From the NCBI GenBank assembly GCA_964551035.1, contig CAZKBK010000011.1, forward strand, positions 57,652 to 121,651: 64,000 bases of DNA, given 5' to 3'. Numbering within the stretch: position 1 is the stretch's first letter; each line of letters starts with the position of its first letter. Shown here in pieces: positions 1-8,453 of this stretch. The DNA is from Chryseosolibacter sp964551035 (lineage in GTDB: Bacteria; Bacteroidota; Bacteroidia; Cytophagales; Cyclobacteriaceae). A model generated the notes under the pieces. The model did no database searches. It was not told the origin of the DNA and saw nothing but the letters and a program-made list of their open reading frames with translations. A program made the position numbers and the translations under genes.

Positions 1-227
1 TCCGGCAGGAATACGAGATCCTGTTAAATGAACTTCGAAAGTACAATCCCGAACTTCTCGACAAAAAACGGGTACTCGCCATCTCCAAATCCGATCTCCT
101 CGACGACGAATTGAAACGAGAAATGGAGCGCGAAGTCCCCCAAGAGACGCCGTCGGTTTTTATTTCGGCCCTGACGCAGCAGGGATTAACCGAACTAAAG
201 GACCTTATCTGGAAAAATCTCCATTGA
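1..227 (+). CDS. obgE: GTPase ObgE/CgtA, C-terminal end (partial)
   Basis: This is the last 74 codons of a gene that begins before the window. The reading frame is open from base 3 to a TGA at 225-227. The peptide contains a G4-type guanine-specificity motif (SKSDLLDD) and, about 25 residues later, a G5-like FISALTQQG segment followed by a short helix ending in WKNLH. This spacing is typical of the end of the Obg G domain. Obg proteins are ribosome-associated GTPases acting in 50S maturation and stress signalling. The gene ends without the extra C-terminal OCT domain found in some Gram-positive Obg proteins. Only the tail is visible, so another Obg/Era-like GTPase is possible. Confidence 0.72.
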   Translation, partial: RQEYEILLNELRKYNPELLDKKRVLAISKSDLLDDELKREMEREVPQETPSVFISALTQQGLTELKDLIWKNLH

Positions 228-330
228 TGTCCCTGGAAACGAACCTTCAAGAGGGAAATTCCCTTTAATCTTTTTCAGGCCAAAAACCGGAAGAAATTTC
301 CTCTATTGCAGCGCTGTTGCCCGAATGTCC

Positions 331-370
331 GACAAACTGTCATTCCAGGCGCTTTGGCAAGAGAATTGAC
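331..370 (+). promoter_or_regulatory. Sigma-54-like promoter with TGTCA dyad upstream of grpE
   Basis: TGGCAAGAGAATTGAC at 355-370 has GG and GA separated by 10 bases, the -24/-12 geometry of sigma-54 promoters (the consensus -12 pair is GC). A perfect dyad, GACA-AAC-TGTC, lies at 331-341, 13 bases upstream. The predicted transcription start near 381 gives a leader of about 30 bases before the grpE ATG at 412. The dnaK promoter region has the same combination. Assignment to sigma-54 is inference from the motif. Confidence 0.5.
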
Positions 371-411
371 CATAGGGGTTCTGTCGTGAAAGCTTCAAAA
401 TAGTAACAGAG

Positions 412-1002
412 ATGAACAAGACTCAGGTAAAAGAAGAACAGGAAAAACAAAAGGAAGCGCTGGGAAAAGCGGACGAACATGTCGCTCAGGAAACAGCCGG
501 TTCAGAAGAAAAACAATCCGCTGAAAATAATGAGGGGCTTCCAAATGAGGAAAACGAGGAAATGACGAAACTAAAAGGAGAAATCTCCGAAGCAAAAGAC
601 AAATACCTGCGCCTTTATTCAGAATTTGAAAACTTCAGGCGCCGGACCTCGAAGGAGAAACTGGAAATGATCCAATCGGCGAATGAACAATTGATCATCT
701 CGCTGCTCCCCGTGTTGGATGATTTCGAAAGGGCTCAAAAGGCATTGGAGTCCAATGCCGGCACCCCTGAAATTGAAGGGCTGCTCCTGATCCAAAACAA
801 ATTGAGGAAAACGCTTGAAATCCAGGGCGTGAAAGCCATGGAAATTACCCCTGGCGTCGAGTTTAATATCGACCTTCACGAAGCCGTAAGCCAGGTCCCT
901 GGCGATGAGTCCCTGAAAGGAAAAATAGTCGACGTCCTTGAGAACGGCTACTTGTTAAACGAAAAGGTAATTCGATTTGCCAAGGTTGTTGTTGGCGGCT
1001 GA
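412..1002 (+). CDS. grpE: Nucleotide exchange factor GrpE
   Basis: This 196-residue protein is a normal-sized GrpE. It is the nucleotide exchange factor that releases ADP from DnaK in the DnaK-DnaJ-GrpE chaperone cycle in the cytoplasm. The first 50 or so residues are acidic and low-complexity. A long helix (about 50-95) containing YSEFENFRRR forms the dimeric coiled coil. LLPVLDDFERAQ follows around 98-109, and the C-terminal beta domain ends in the family signature NGYLLNEKVIRFAKVVV. dnaJ follows 27 bases downstream, so the two are probably co-transcribed. dnaK lies 12 kb away on the same strand, and both transcription units carry the same unusual promoter-like element. Confidence 0.96.
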   Translation: MNKTQVKEEQEKQKEALGKADEHVAQETAGSEEKQSAENNEGLPNEENEEMTKLKGEISEAKDKYLRLYSEFENFRRRTSKEKLEMIQSANEQLIISLLPVLDDFERAQKALESNAGTPEIEGLLLIQNKLRKTLEIQGVKAMEITPGVEFNIDLHEAVSQVPGDESLKGKIVDVLENGYLLNEKVIRFAKVVVGG

Positions 1003-1029
1003 TCCCCGTCTCCATTTACGCATACATGC

Positions 1030-2154
1030 ATGAGTACAAAAAGAGATTATTACGAAATCCTGGGGCTGAGCCGGTCGGCCACACCGGAAGAAATCAAGAA
1101 AGCTTATCGGAAAGTGGCCATCCAGTTTCACCCGGACAAAAATCCGGGCAACAAGGAGGCCGAGGAAAAGTTCAAGGAAGCTGCGGAGGCATACGAAGTG
1201 CTCAGCAATCCTGAGAAGCGCGCACAATATGACCGGTTCGGGCATGCGCGCCAGGGCGCCGGCGGCTTTAGCGGGCATACCATGAACATGGAAGATATTT
1301 TCAGCCAGTTCGGCGATATCTTCGGTGGCGGGGGCAGCCCGTTCGAAAGCTTCTTCGGGGGTGGTGGCTCGCGCGGTGGCAGACGCCAGCGCAAGGGCTC
1401 GAATCTGCGCATTAAACTCAAACTCTCGCTCGAGGAGATCGCCGGCGGCGTGGAAAAGAAGATCAAGGTACACCGGCTGGTTAAAGCCGAAGGCGTGAGT
1501 TTCAAAACGTGTCCCACCTGCCACGGTACGGGCCAGCTCAGAAAAGTGGTCAATACTATGCTCGGGCAAATGGTCTCCACCACTACCTGTTCATCCTGTG
1601 ATGGCAGCGGCCAGATCGTGGACAAGCGTCCTCCGGGTGTCGACAGTTCTGGACTGGTGTCCAAGGAAGAGGTGATTAGCGTGAGAATCCCGCCTGGCGT
1701 TGCCGACGGCATGCAACTCTCCATGGGCGGCAAAGGCAACGAGGCCCCCGGCGGCGGAATTGCCGGCGACCTGCTCATCCTTATCGAGGAAAAGGAGGAC
1801 CCTTACCTGAAACGCGATGGCAACAATCTCATTTTTGACCTTTATATCAGCTTTATCGATGCCTCTCTCGGCACCACCGTGGAAGTGCCCTCCGTGGGCG
1901 GCCGCGTGAAGATAAAGATCGAGGCGGGCACGCAGAGCGGTAAAGTGTTGAGGCTCAGAGGAAAAGGGCTGAAAGACATTAACGGATACGAAACCGGAGA
2001 TCAGCTGATCTACGTAAATGTTTGGACCCCGAAAAAGCTGACCTCAGAGGAACGCGAAAAGCTGGAAAGCTTGCGGGGCTCGACGAACTTTGAACCCCAA
2101 CCCGACGGCAGTGAAAAGGGCTTTTTTGAGCGAATGAAGGAGTTTTTTAATTAA
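1030..2154 (+). CDS. dnaJ: Chaperone DnaJ with a reduced zinc-finger domain
   Basis: Co-chaperone that delivers unfolded clients to DnaK and stimulates its ATPase. The J domain spans residues 1-70 with HPD at 34-36. A Gly/Phe-rich linker covers about 75-115, and the C-terminal substrate-binding domains (VRIPPGVADGMQL...) complete the protein. The cysteine-rich region is short. Only two CxxCxGxG motifs remain (CPTCHGTG at 161 and CSSCDGSG at 187) where canonical type I DnaJ has four, so one zinc site can form at most. The expected first motif is replaced by VHRLVKAEGVSF. The C-terminal part (LRLRGKGLKDINGYETGDQ) is well conserved, so the gene looks functional. The start at 1030 preserves the full J domain. 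It is the second gene of grpE-dnaJ. Confidence 0.96.
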   Translation: MSTKRDYYEILGLSRSATPEEIKKAYRKVAIQFHPDKNPGNKEAEEKFKEAAEAYEVLSNPEKRAQYDRFGHARQGAGGFSGHTMNMEDIFSQFGDIFGGGGSPFESFFGGGGSRGGRRQRKGSNLRIKLKLSLEEIAGGVEKKIKVHRLVKAEGVSFKTCPTCHGTGQLRKVVNTMLGQMVSTTTCSSCDGSGQIVDKRPPGVDSSGLVSKEEVISVRIPPGVADGMQLSMGGKGNEAPGGGIAGDLLILIEEKEDPYLKRDGNNLIFDLYISFIDASLGTTVEVPSVGGRVKIKIEAGTQSGKVLRLRGKGLKDINGYETGDQLIYVNVWTPKKLTSEEREKLESLRGSTNFEPQPDGSEKGFFERMKEFFN

Positions 2155-2203
2155 AGTGAAGCTTTAGATACAGCCCACTTAAAGCCTTCACTAATGGTTT
2201 TTT
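2155..2203 (+). terminator. Probable intrinsic terminator after dnaJ
   Basis: AGTGAAG (2155-2161) pairs with CTTCACT (2186-2192), and the arms extend inward as CTTTA/TAAAG with one bulged base. A run of T at 2197-2203 follows a few bases later. It starts right after the dnaJ stop codon. Confidence 0.55.
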
Positions 2204-2267
2204 CGGATTTTTCTCATTTAACCTTACGCAGCGCAACTTATGTGTGCCTGAATCGTAAATATTCAGC

Positions 2268-3173
2268 ATGCAGAAGAGTCTTTGGTTAACCCTCTGGGGT
2301 ATTGCTTGGGCGGGTGTGGTGGCCGGGCAGGTGAAAAAGCAATTTACCGTGGAAAATAGCCCTGCCTGCGAAGATATCCAGCTTCACCTTAAAGCCAATA
2401 GCGGCAGTTGCTTCATTAAGCCCAGCCAGGGTTCCGAGATCCTCAACGTTTTTTCCAACCAGGACCAGTCGGCCTACGCCCACGATTACCGCCGTGAAAC
2501 GGTGGGATCGACTTGCGTCGTATACCTCCAACTCCGGGATTCACAATCTCACGGCATCGGCCAGACCATCTCCACGCGCATGTTCAACAACGCCGCCCCG
2601 GCGGAATCCGCGAAGTTCTGGAAAATGTACTTGACCAACACGAAGCCGTACGCTCTGGAACTCGACTATGCCGTCGGCAATGCTAATGTAGACCTGTCGG
2701 GACTCGCCATCCGCACGCTTAAGATCAATACGGGAAGCGCCGACGTTTCCGTGGGTTACTACACCCTCGAAAACCAGATCACCATGGACACTTTCGACGT
2801 GCGGGTGGATCTTGGCTCACTCAACGTCAAGAATATCAATCTTTCAAAGACCCGGTACATGGTGGCCGACGTCGGGTTTGGCAACATGCTTCTGGACTTC
2901 AGCAATGCACCAATTGTCGGCAACAAGATCAGGGGCAGCGTGGGGGCAGGAAACCTCGTGATCATCCTTCCTTCGGAGGATGTCCCCGTAAGGGTACGGA
3001 TTGCAGATTCGTGGCTCTGCAGTGTGAAGCTCCCTGAAAGCATGAAGAAGATCGGCGACAATGTCTTCGCCTCCGGATCATGGACAAAGGACGCGGAAAA
3101 CGCCCTCGATTTCGATCTCGACGTTTCCATGGGCAACATCGTCTTCAAACAACAGCCCGCCGGCTTAAAATAG
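2268..3173 (+). CDS. Secreted protein of unknown function with repetitive beta-structure (DUF4097-like)
   Basis: A 301-residue protein with an N-terminal signal peptide (hydrophobic 4-19, probable cleavage before QVKKQF). The rest is beta-rich and shows a repeating pattern of short strands (ALELDYAVGNANVDLSG, LKINTGSADVSVGYY, VRVDLGSLNVKNINL, GSVGAGNLVIILP). It resembles the parallel beta-solenoid of DUF4097/putative-adhesin proteins, in which each turn is a line such as 'LDVSTGSGDVTL'. There are no catalytic motifs. It lies between dnaJ and an ABC exporter with gaps of about 100 bases on each side, so an operon is not evident. Function is unknown. A cell-envelope role is inferred only from the export signal and fold. 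Confidence 0.75.
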   Translation: MQKSLWLTLWGIAWAGVVAGQVKKQFTVENSPACEDIQLHLKANSGSCFIKPSQGSEILNVFSNQDQSAYAHDYRRETVGSTCVVYLQLRDSQSHGIGQTISTRMFNNAAPAESAKFWKMYLTNTKPYALELDYAVGNANVDLSGLAIRTLKINTGSADVSVGYYTLENQITMDTFDVRVDLGSLNVKNINLSKTRYMVADVGFGNMLLDFSNAPIVGNKIRGSVGAGNLVIILPSEDVPVRVRIADSWLCSVKLPESMKKIGDNVFASGSWTKDAENALDFDLDVSMGNIVFKQQPAGLK

Positions 3174-3183
3174 ATTTCATCCG

Positions 3184-3203
3184 TCCGGATTTCTCCGGAT
3201 TTT
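3184..3203 (+). terminator. Weak candidate terminator
   Basis: TCCGGA (3184-3189) and TCCGGA (3194-3199) are each other's reverse complement around a TTTC loop, followed by TTTT. It is a short hairpin just after the stop codon of the secreted-protein gene. Confidence 0.35.
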
Positions 3204-3262
3204 CCTGTAATTAAGGGTTGGTTTTTTGTACTAATCTCAGTGAAAACTAAACCCAAAACCCA

Positions 3263-4177
3263 GTGGAAGCACTAGTCGCAACGGGCGTTACGAAGCGGTA
3301 CACCCACCACACCGCGCTCGATAACGTGAGCATGAGCATTCCGGAACAAAAAATCTTCGGCCTCCTGGGGCCGAACGGCGCCGGAAAAACAACCTTTATC
3401 AGGATCATCAATCAGATCATCAATGCCGACGCAGGAGATATTTCCCTGTTCGGAGAAAAACTCAACCCCAAACACATCGGCGCCATCGGCTACCTGCCTG
3501 AAGAGCGTGGTCTCTATAAGAAACTCAAGGTCGGCGAACAACTCACCTATTTTGCGCAACTGAAAGGAATGAGCCGCCGGGAAGCCGTGGACCGGAGCAA
3601 GGCTTGGGTGAAGAAGTTCGACCTCGCCGAATGGTGGAACAAAAAGGTCGAGGACCTCAGCAAGGGCATGGCGCAGAAAGTTCAGTTCATCAGTACGGTG
3701 ATGCACGAGCCCAGGCTCATCATTCTCGATGAGCCGTTTTCCGGCTTCGACCCGGTCAACGCCCAGTTGATCACCAATGAAATTCTTGAACTGAAGGAAA
3801 AAGGGTCGACGGTGATTTTTTCCACACACCGCATGGAAACGGTCGAGGACCTCTGCGACCACGTCGCCATGATCGACAAGGCGAAAACGATCCTGGAAGG
3901 ATCCAAAAAACAGGTGAAGGATACCTACCGGAGCAACACCTTCGTGGTGGATCACACAGGCCAGTTCTCCCTGAACGGCCAACACTACAACTTGGTCAGT
4001 CAGAACAATGTGGAAGATAACCACTACCGTTCCCTGATCTCGATCGCGAACGGCGCCACACCCAATCAACTGATCAGGGACCTGACCAACGTAACGGAGG
4101 TTCACAATTTCAACGAAAAAATACCAACCATGAGCGAAATATTTATCAGACTGGTGAAAGGAGGTCAACATGAATAA
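3263..4177 (+). CDS. ABC transporter ATP-binding protein, NatA type
   Basis: A 304-residue ATPase subunit. Walker A is GPNGAGKTT at 36-44, the ABC signature is LSKGMAQK, and Walker B is LIILDEPFSGFD followed by a switch histidine (STHRMETVEDL). A C-terminal extension of about 80 residues fits the DUF4162 region common in NatA-like exporter ATPases. The start is a GTG at 3263, because no ATG lies early enough to keep the N-terminal strand before Walker A. It overlaps the permease gene by 8 bases, so the two are translationally coupled and form one exporter. The substrate cannot be read from sequence. Sodium export (NatAB) is only a family-level analogy. Confidence 0.9.
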   Translation: MEALVATGVTKRYTHHTALDNVSMSIPEQKIFGLLGPNGAGKTTFIRIINQIINADAGDISLFGEKLNPKHIGAIGYLPEERGLYKKLKVGEQLTYFAQLKGMSRREAVDRSKAWVKKFDLAEWWNKKVEDLSKGMAQKVQFISTVMHEPRLIILDEPFSGFDPVNAQLITNEILELKEKGSTVIFSTHRMETVEDLCDHVAMIDKAKTILEGSKKQVKDTYRSNTFVVDHTGQFSLNGQHYNLVSQNNVEDNHYRSLISIANGATPNQLIRDLTNVTEVHNFNEKIPTMSEIFIRLVKGGQHE

Positions 4178-5492
4178 GATCGGACTCATCTTTCAGCGGG
4201 AATTCATGAACCGCGTTCAGAAGAAGTCATTTCTGATTGCAACCATTCTGATCCCGCTCATCTTCCCCGCACTCCTTGGAGGGATGATCTACGTTGCCGT
4301 TGAACAACAGAAGTCGGCCGAAGCCGAGAAGATTGTTGTCCTTGACGAGAGTGGAAAAATTCAGCTCGAGAGCAACAACCGGTTCGATTTTTTGAAGGCG
4401 TCGGCGACGCTGGATGACGCCAAGGCGGAATTCATCAAGTCCGAAAACTTTGCCTTGCTTTACATCCCGGCCTTTGAGCTTTCAAAACCCGAAGGTATCG
4501 CGCTGTACACAAAAGAGAATCCCAGTATTCCAAAAGTGGACGAACTCGAAGACATGCTGGAAAGCACGATACGGGAAATGAAACTCCAGCAGGCCAATCT
4601 CGACCAAACCACCATTGACGGGCTGAGAACAAACGTATCCCTTAATAATATTAATCTGTCCGACACCGGTGAAGAAAGTGAAGCGAATACCGGCATGCTT
4701 TACGGATTGGGATTTATTCTTGGGATTCTTATTTACATGTTCGTTCTCATTTACGGCATGCAAATCATGCTCGGCGTGATCGAGGAAAAGACAAGCAAAG
4801 TGGTGGAAGTCCTCGTGTCGTCGGTGAAACCCTTTCAACTCATGATGGGCAAGATCCTTGGGATTGCCGCCGTGGGTCTCCTCCAGTTTGGGATCTGGGT
4901 GATTCTCATCAGCGTCGTTTCGACGTTCATGCTTTCGATGTTCGGACTCGAGATGCCCCAGCAACAGGTAATGGAACAAGCGACCGTGCAAATCAACGAC
5001 CCCGAGGTAGCCAATGCCATGCAGAACTCCAAAGTCATGAAATTCCTGGAGTCGGCAAGCCAAATCGACTTCGCATACATCGTCTTCAATTTTGCCTTCT
5101 TTTTCCTTGGTGGATATCTTTTGTACGGTTCCCTCTTCGCAGCCGTGGGCTCCGCGGTAGATTCGCAGCAGGAGGCCCAGCAATTCACCTTTCCCATCAC
5201 CCTTCCGCTGATCATCGGCTATGTCGGCCTGTTCGTTTTCATCTTAAATGATCCGCACAGCCCCGCGAGCTTCTGGTTCTCGATCATACCGTTCACGTCG
5301 CCGGTGGCGATGGTGGGAAGGCTCGGCTTTGGCGTTCCCCTGTGGGAACTTATCCTGTCGCAGGTATTGCTGATCGGCGGATTTATTTTTACGACCTGGA
5401 TCGCGGGGCGGATTTACCGAGTCGGAATCCTTATGCATGGAACCAAGGTCAACTACAAGGTTCTTGCAAAGTGGTTTATGCAGCGCGGCTGA
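4170..5492 (+). CDS. ABC transporter permease, ABC-2/NatB type
   Basis: A 440-residue inner-membrane protein forming the channel for the ATPase encoded just upstream. One membrane helix lies near residues 22-42 (FLIATILIPLIFPALLGGMI). It is followed by an extracytoplasmic domain of roughly 130 residues and then a C-terminal block of about five helices starting at GMLYGLGFILGILIYMFVLIY. The EEKTSKVVEVLVSSVKPFQLMMGKI segment is the characteristic cytoplasmic loop of ABC2_membrane_3 permeases and contacts the ATPase. The 8-base overlap with the ATPase gene supports a two-gene operon, which ends at the terminator at 5543. Confidence 0.9.
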   Translation: MNKIGLIFQREFMNRVQKKSFLIATILIPLIFPALLGGMIYVAVEQQKSAEAEKIVVLDESGKIQLESNNRFDFLKASATLDDAKAEFIKSENFALLYIPAFELSKPEGIALYTKENPSIPKVDELEDMLESTIREMKLQQANLDQTTIDGLRTNVSLNNINLSDTGEESEANTGMLYGLGFILGILIYMFVLIYGMQIMLGVIEEKTSKVVEVLVSSVKPFQLMMGKILGIAAVGLLQFGIWVILISVVSTFMLSMFGLEMPQQQVMEQATVQINDPEVANAMQNSKVMKFLESASQIDFAYIVFNFAFFFLGGYLLYGSLFAAVGSAVDSQQEAQQFTFPITLPLIIGYVGLFVFILNDPHSPASFWFSIIPFTSPVAMVGRLGFGVPLWELILSQVLLIGGFIFTTWIAGRIYRVGILMHGTKVNYKVLAKWFMQRG

Positions 5493-5542
5493 CAATTTAT
5501 TATCGACGCCCACGTTTGACTCTCCGGAGTCATGCGCGAAAG

Positions 5543-5568
5543 ACCGGATGCACTTCATCCGGTTTTTT
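5543..5568 (+). terminator. Intrinsic terminator after the ABC exporter operon
   Basis: ACCGGATG (5543-5550), loop CACTT, CATCCGGT (5556-5563): a perfect 8-bp stem followed by six T. It separates the exporter genes from the histidine kinase, whose ATG follows about 18 bases later. Confidence 0.85.
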
Positions 5569-5585
5569 ATTTACTTTAAAGCTAA

Positions 5586-6800
5586 ATGGCCAAACGCGGC
5601 ACCATCCCAACCACGGACTTCTACAAGCACAACCCCACCCTAAAGTGGATCGTGCTTGCGGTATCCTTTATTATCAGCGTCGGCTCGATATACTACACGA
5701 AAATACTGGTAGACCAGCTCAAGGAACGCGAACGCCAGCAGGTGCAGTTATTCGCCCGCGCCATCGAGTACACGCTCAACGAAAGCATCAATAGCAACGT
5801 CCTTTTCGTCTCCGAGGAGATCATCAACAAGAACAACTCCGTTCCGACGATCCTCGCCGACGAAAACGACCGTGTGATCCGGGGGCGGAATATTGATATC
5901 GACTCCACCGGCAAACGCAGCGTCGAGGAGCAACTCGCGATGGAGTTGCAACGTATGGCCGATACGTATGATCCCATCATCATTCCCCTGAAAGATCCCA
6001 CTACCGACGAAGTGTTCGGCGCCCAAAAAGTCTATTACCGGAACTCTTTTCTCCTCACGCAGCTTACTGCTTATCCGTATATCCAATTGTCCGTCATTGC
6101 TATCTTCGGATTCATCAGCTACCTGGCCTTCAACTACTCGAAGGCCGCCGAACAAAACCGCGTGTGGGTGGGCCTCGCAAAAGAGACGGCGCACCAACTG
6201 GGAACACCGCTATCGTCGTTGATGGCCTGGGTGGAAGTGATTCGGGAGGATCCGCAGATGAAGGAAAAGGGTGTGGTCGAAGAGCTGGAAAAAGATGTCC
6301 AGAAGCTACGCATTGTCACGGAAAGATTCTCGAGCATTGGGTCCACGCCGACGCTCAAGGAGGAAAATGTCGTGAACCTCGTGAATAACGTTGTGAAATA
6401 CCTGCGGCCCAGGGTCTCCTCCAAGATCCGTCTCGACGTTTTCACCCTTTCGGAGAACATCCCGGTGATGGCGCATGCGCCGCTCTTCGAATGGGTAGTG
6501 GAAAACCTCTGTAAGAACGCGGTGGACGCGATGGGAAGCAGCGGCATCGTCGCCATCAAGATCCTGCGTGGAAGCGACGGCAAAGTCTTCGTCGACGTGA
6601 GCGATACGGGCAAGGGCATCCCGCGATCGAAGCTTGAAACCGTTTTCCAGCCGGGCTTTACCACCAAAAAACGCGGATGGGGCCTCGGCCTTGCGTTAGC
6701 CAAACGAATTATTGAAACTTACCACAACGGCAAAATTTACATCCGGCACTCGGAGGAAAATGAAGGCACCACCTTCCGCATTGCGCTGAACGCGGCCTGA
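5586..6800 (+). CDS. Membrane sensor histidine kinase
   Basis: A 404-residue kinase. Two membrane helices (about 19-42 and 165-184) flank a periplasmic sensor of roughly 120 residues. The phospho-acceptor box is LAKETAHQLGTPLSSL with His203. The HATPase domain follows, with N box LCKNAVDAM, G1 box DTGKGI and G2 WGLGLAL. No HAMP domain is evident and no response regulator is adjacent, so it is an orphan kinase here. The HQLGTP form of the H box is a variant of the more common HELRTP. The preceding terminator and the lack of overlap argue for a separate transcription unit. The signal sensed is unknown. Confidence 0.92.
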   Translation: MAKRGTIPTTDFYKHNPTLKWIVLAVSFIISVGSIYYTKILVDQLKERERQQVQLFARAIEYTLNESINSNVLFVSEEIINKNNSVPTILADENDRVIRGRNIDIDSTGKRSVEEQLAMELQRMADTYDPIIIPLKDPTTDEVFGAQKVYYRNSFLLTQLTAYPYIQLSVIAIFGFISYLAFNYSKAAEQNRVWVGLAKETAHQLGTPLSSLMAWVEVIREDPQMKEKGVVEELEKDVQKLRIVTERFSSIGSTPTLKEENVVNLVNNVVKYLRPRVSSKIRLDVFTLSENIPVMAHAPLFEWVVENLCKNAVDAMGSSGIVAIKILRGSDGKVFVDVSDTGKGIPRSKLETVFQPGFTTKKRGWGLGLALAKRIIETYHNGKIYIRHSEENEGTTFRIALNAA

Positions 6801-6857
6801 GTACCACATTCCAACGCCGCCCGCCCCTCTTTGAGATGAATAATTCAGTATGGCGTC

Positions 6858-6888
6858 TTTGTACTTGACGGGCAAAAAAGTACTTTTG
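6858..6888 (+). promoter_or_regulatory. Bacteroidota-type promoter for atpDC
   Basis: TTTG at 6858-6861, a 19-base spacer, then TACTTTTG at 6881-6888. This is a full match to the -33/-7 pattern of the Bacteroidota primary sigma factor. It sits about 40 bases before the atpD ATG at 6929. Confidence 0.75.
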
Positions 6889-6928
6889 CGGTCGAAATTT
6901 CTGACCTTATAGCAATTAAAACATAGCA

Positions 6929-8437
6929 ATGGCAAACATTGGAAAGATCACCCAGGTAATCGGTCCTGTCGTGGACGTGGCCTTCGACGGCGAAGGGTCT
7001 AAATTGCCGAATATCCTCGATTCGCTCGAGGTCACCAAAGCTGACGGCACGCGCGTGGTCCTGGAATGTCAGCAACACCTCGGAGAGGACCGGGTACGGA
7101 CCATTTCTATGGAAGGTACCGAGGGGTTGGTTCGCGGGATGAAGGTTACCGATACCGGCGCCCCGATCAAAATGCCCATCGGCGACGATATCAAAGGCCG
7201 CCTTTTCAATGTAATCGGAGAAGCGATCGATGGCATCAGGCAGCCGAAGGGCGAGCAGGCGTTGCCTATCCACCGCCATGCGCCTGCATTCGAGGACCTG
7301 TCGACATCATCGGAAGTCCTCTTCACCGGAATCAAGGTGATTGACCTTATCGAGCCGTATTCAAAGGGAGGTAAGATCGGACTGTTCGGCGGTGCCGGTG
7401 TGGGAAAGACCGTGTTGATCCAGGAACTCATTAACAATATTGCAAAAGCTTACTCGGGACTATCGGTCTTTGCCGGTGTGGGTGAGCGGACCCGCGAAGG
7501 AAATGACCTCCTTCGTGAAATGATTGAAGCCGGCATTGTCAACTATGGTGACGATTTCCTGAAATCCCTCCACGCCGGTGGCTGGGACCTTTCGAAGGTA
7601 AGCGAAAGCGACCTCAAAGATTCGAAGGCCACGTTCGTCTTTGGACAGATGAATGAACCTCCCGGAGCGCGCGCACGCGTCGCCCTTTCAGGACTTACCG
7701 TTGCAGAATACTTCCGCGATGGCGACGGCACCGGAAAGGGTCGCGACATCCTTTTCTTTATTGATAACATTTTCCGCTTCACGCAGGCGGGTTCCGAGGT
7801 ATCTGCCCTCCTTGGCAGGATGCCTTCGGCGGTTGGATATCAGCCAACCCTGGCCACGGAAATGGGTGCCATGCAGGAACGGATTACTTCCACCAAAAAC
7901 GGTTCCATCACCTCCGTTCAGGCGGTGTACGTACCCGCCGACGACCTTACCGACCCCGCACCTGCGACCACCTTTGCCCACCTTGATGCCACGACCGTAT
8001 TGAGCAGAAAGATCTCCGAACTCGGAATCTACCCTGCCGTAGATCCGCTCGATTCCACATCGCGAATTCTCCGGCCCGAGATCGTTGGCGAAGAACACTA
8101 TGCATGCGCCCAACGGGTGAAAAATATCCTTCAGCGTTATAAGGAACTGCAAGACATCATCGCCATCCTCGGCATGGACGAGCTGTCGGACGAGGACAAG
8201 CTGGTGGTGCACCGCGCACGCCGCGTTCAGCGTTTCCTCTCTCAACCGTTCCACGTTGCCGAAGCGTTCACCGGCCTGAAGGGTGAACTCGTGGATATCA
8301 AAGATACGATCAAGGGTTTCAACGCCATCATGGATGGACAATATGACCACCTGCCCGAGATGGCTTTCAACCTCGTTGGGGGCATCGAACAGGCAGTTGC
8401 AAAAGGAGAAAAAATGATCGCCGAAGCGCGCGGCTAA
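6929..8437 (+). CDS. atpD: F1F0 ATP synthase subunit beta
   Basis: Catalytic beta subunit of the F1 sector, which makes ATP from ADP and phosphate at the membrane. At 502 residues it is typical of Bacteroidota. It contains the P-loop GGAGVGKTV, the GERTREGNDL segment, and the Walker B region DILFFIDNIFRFTQAGSEVSALLGRMPSAVGYQPTL that is diagnostic of beta rather than alpha. It lies 16 bases upstream of atpC. The remaining ATP synthase genes (a, c, b, delta, alpha, gamma) are not in the window, which fits the split atp loci seen in this phylum. Confidence 0.98.
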   Translation: MANIGKITQVIGPVVDVAFDGEGSKLPNILDSLEVTKADGTRVVLECQQHLGEDRVRTISMEGTEGLVRGMKVTDTGAPIKMPIGDDIKGRLFNVIGEAIDGIRQPKGEQALPIHRHAPAFEDLSTSSEVLFTGIKVIDLIEPYSKGGKIGLFGGAGVGKTVLIQELINNIAKAYSGLSVFAGVGERTREGNDLLREMIEAGIVNYGDDFLKSLHAGGWDLSKVSESDLKDSKATFVFGQMNEPPGARARVALSGLTVAEYFRDGDGTGKGRDILFFIDNIFRFTQAGSEVSALLGRMPSAVGYQPTLATEMGAMQERITSTKNGSITSVQAVYVPADDLTDPAPATTFAHLDATTVLSRKISELGIYPAVDPLDSTSRILRPEIVGEEHYACAQRVKNILQRYKELQDIIAILGMDELSDEDKLVVHRARRVQRFLSQPFHVAEAFTGLKGELVDIKDTIKGFNAIMDGQYDHLPEMAFNLVGGIEQAVAKGEKMIAEARG

Positions 8438-8453
8438 AAAACTACCGAAGACC

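Noticed and set aside
3272..4189. A 305-codon frame antisense to the ABC ATPase gene
   Set aside because: The sense frame has Walker A, signature and Walker B motifs. The antisense frame has none.
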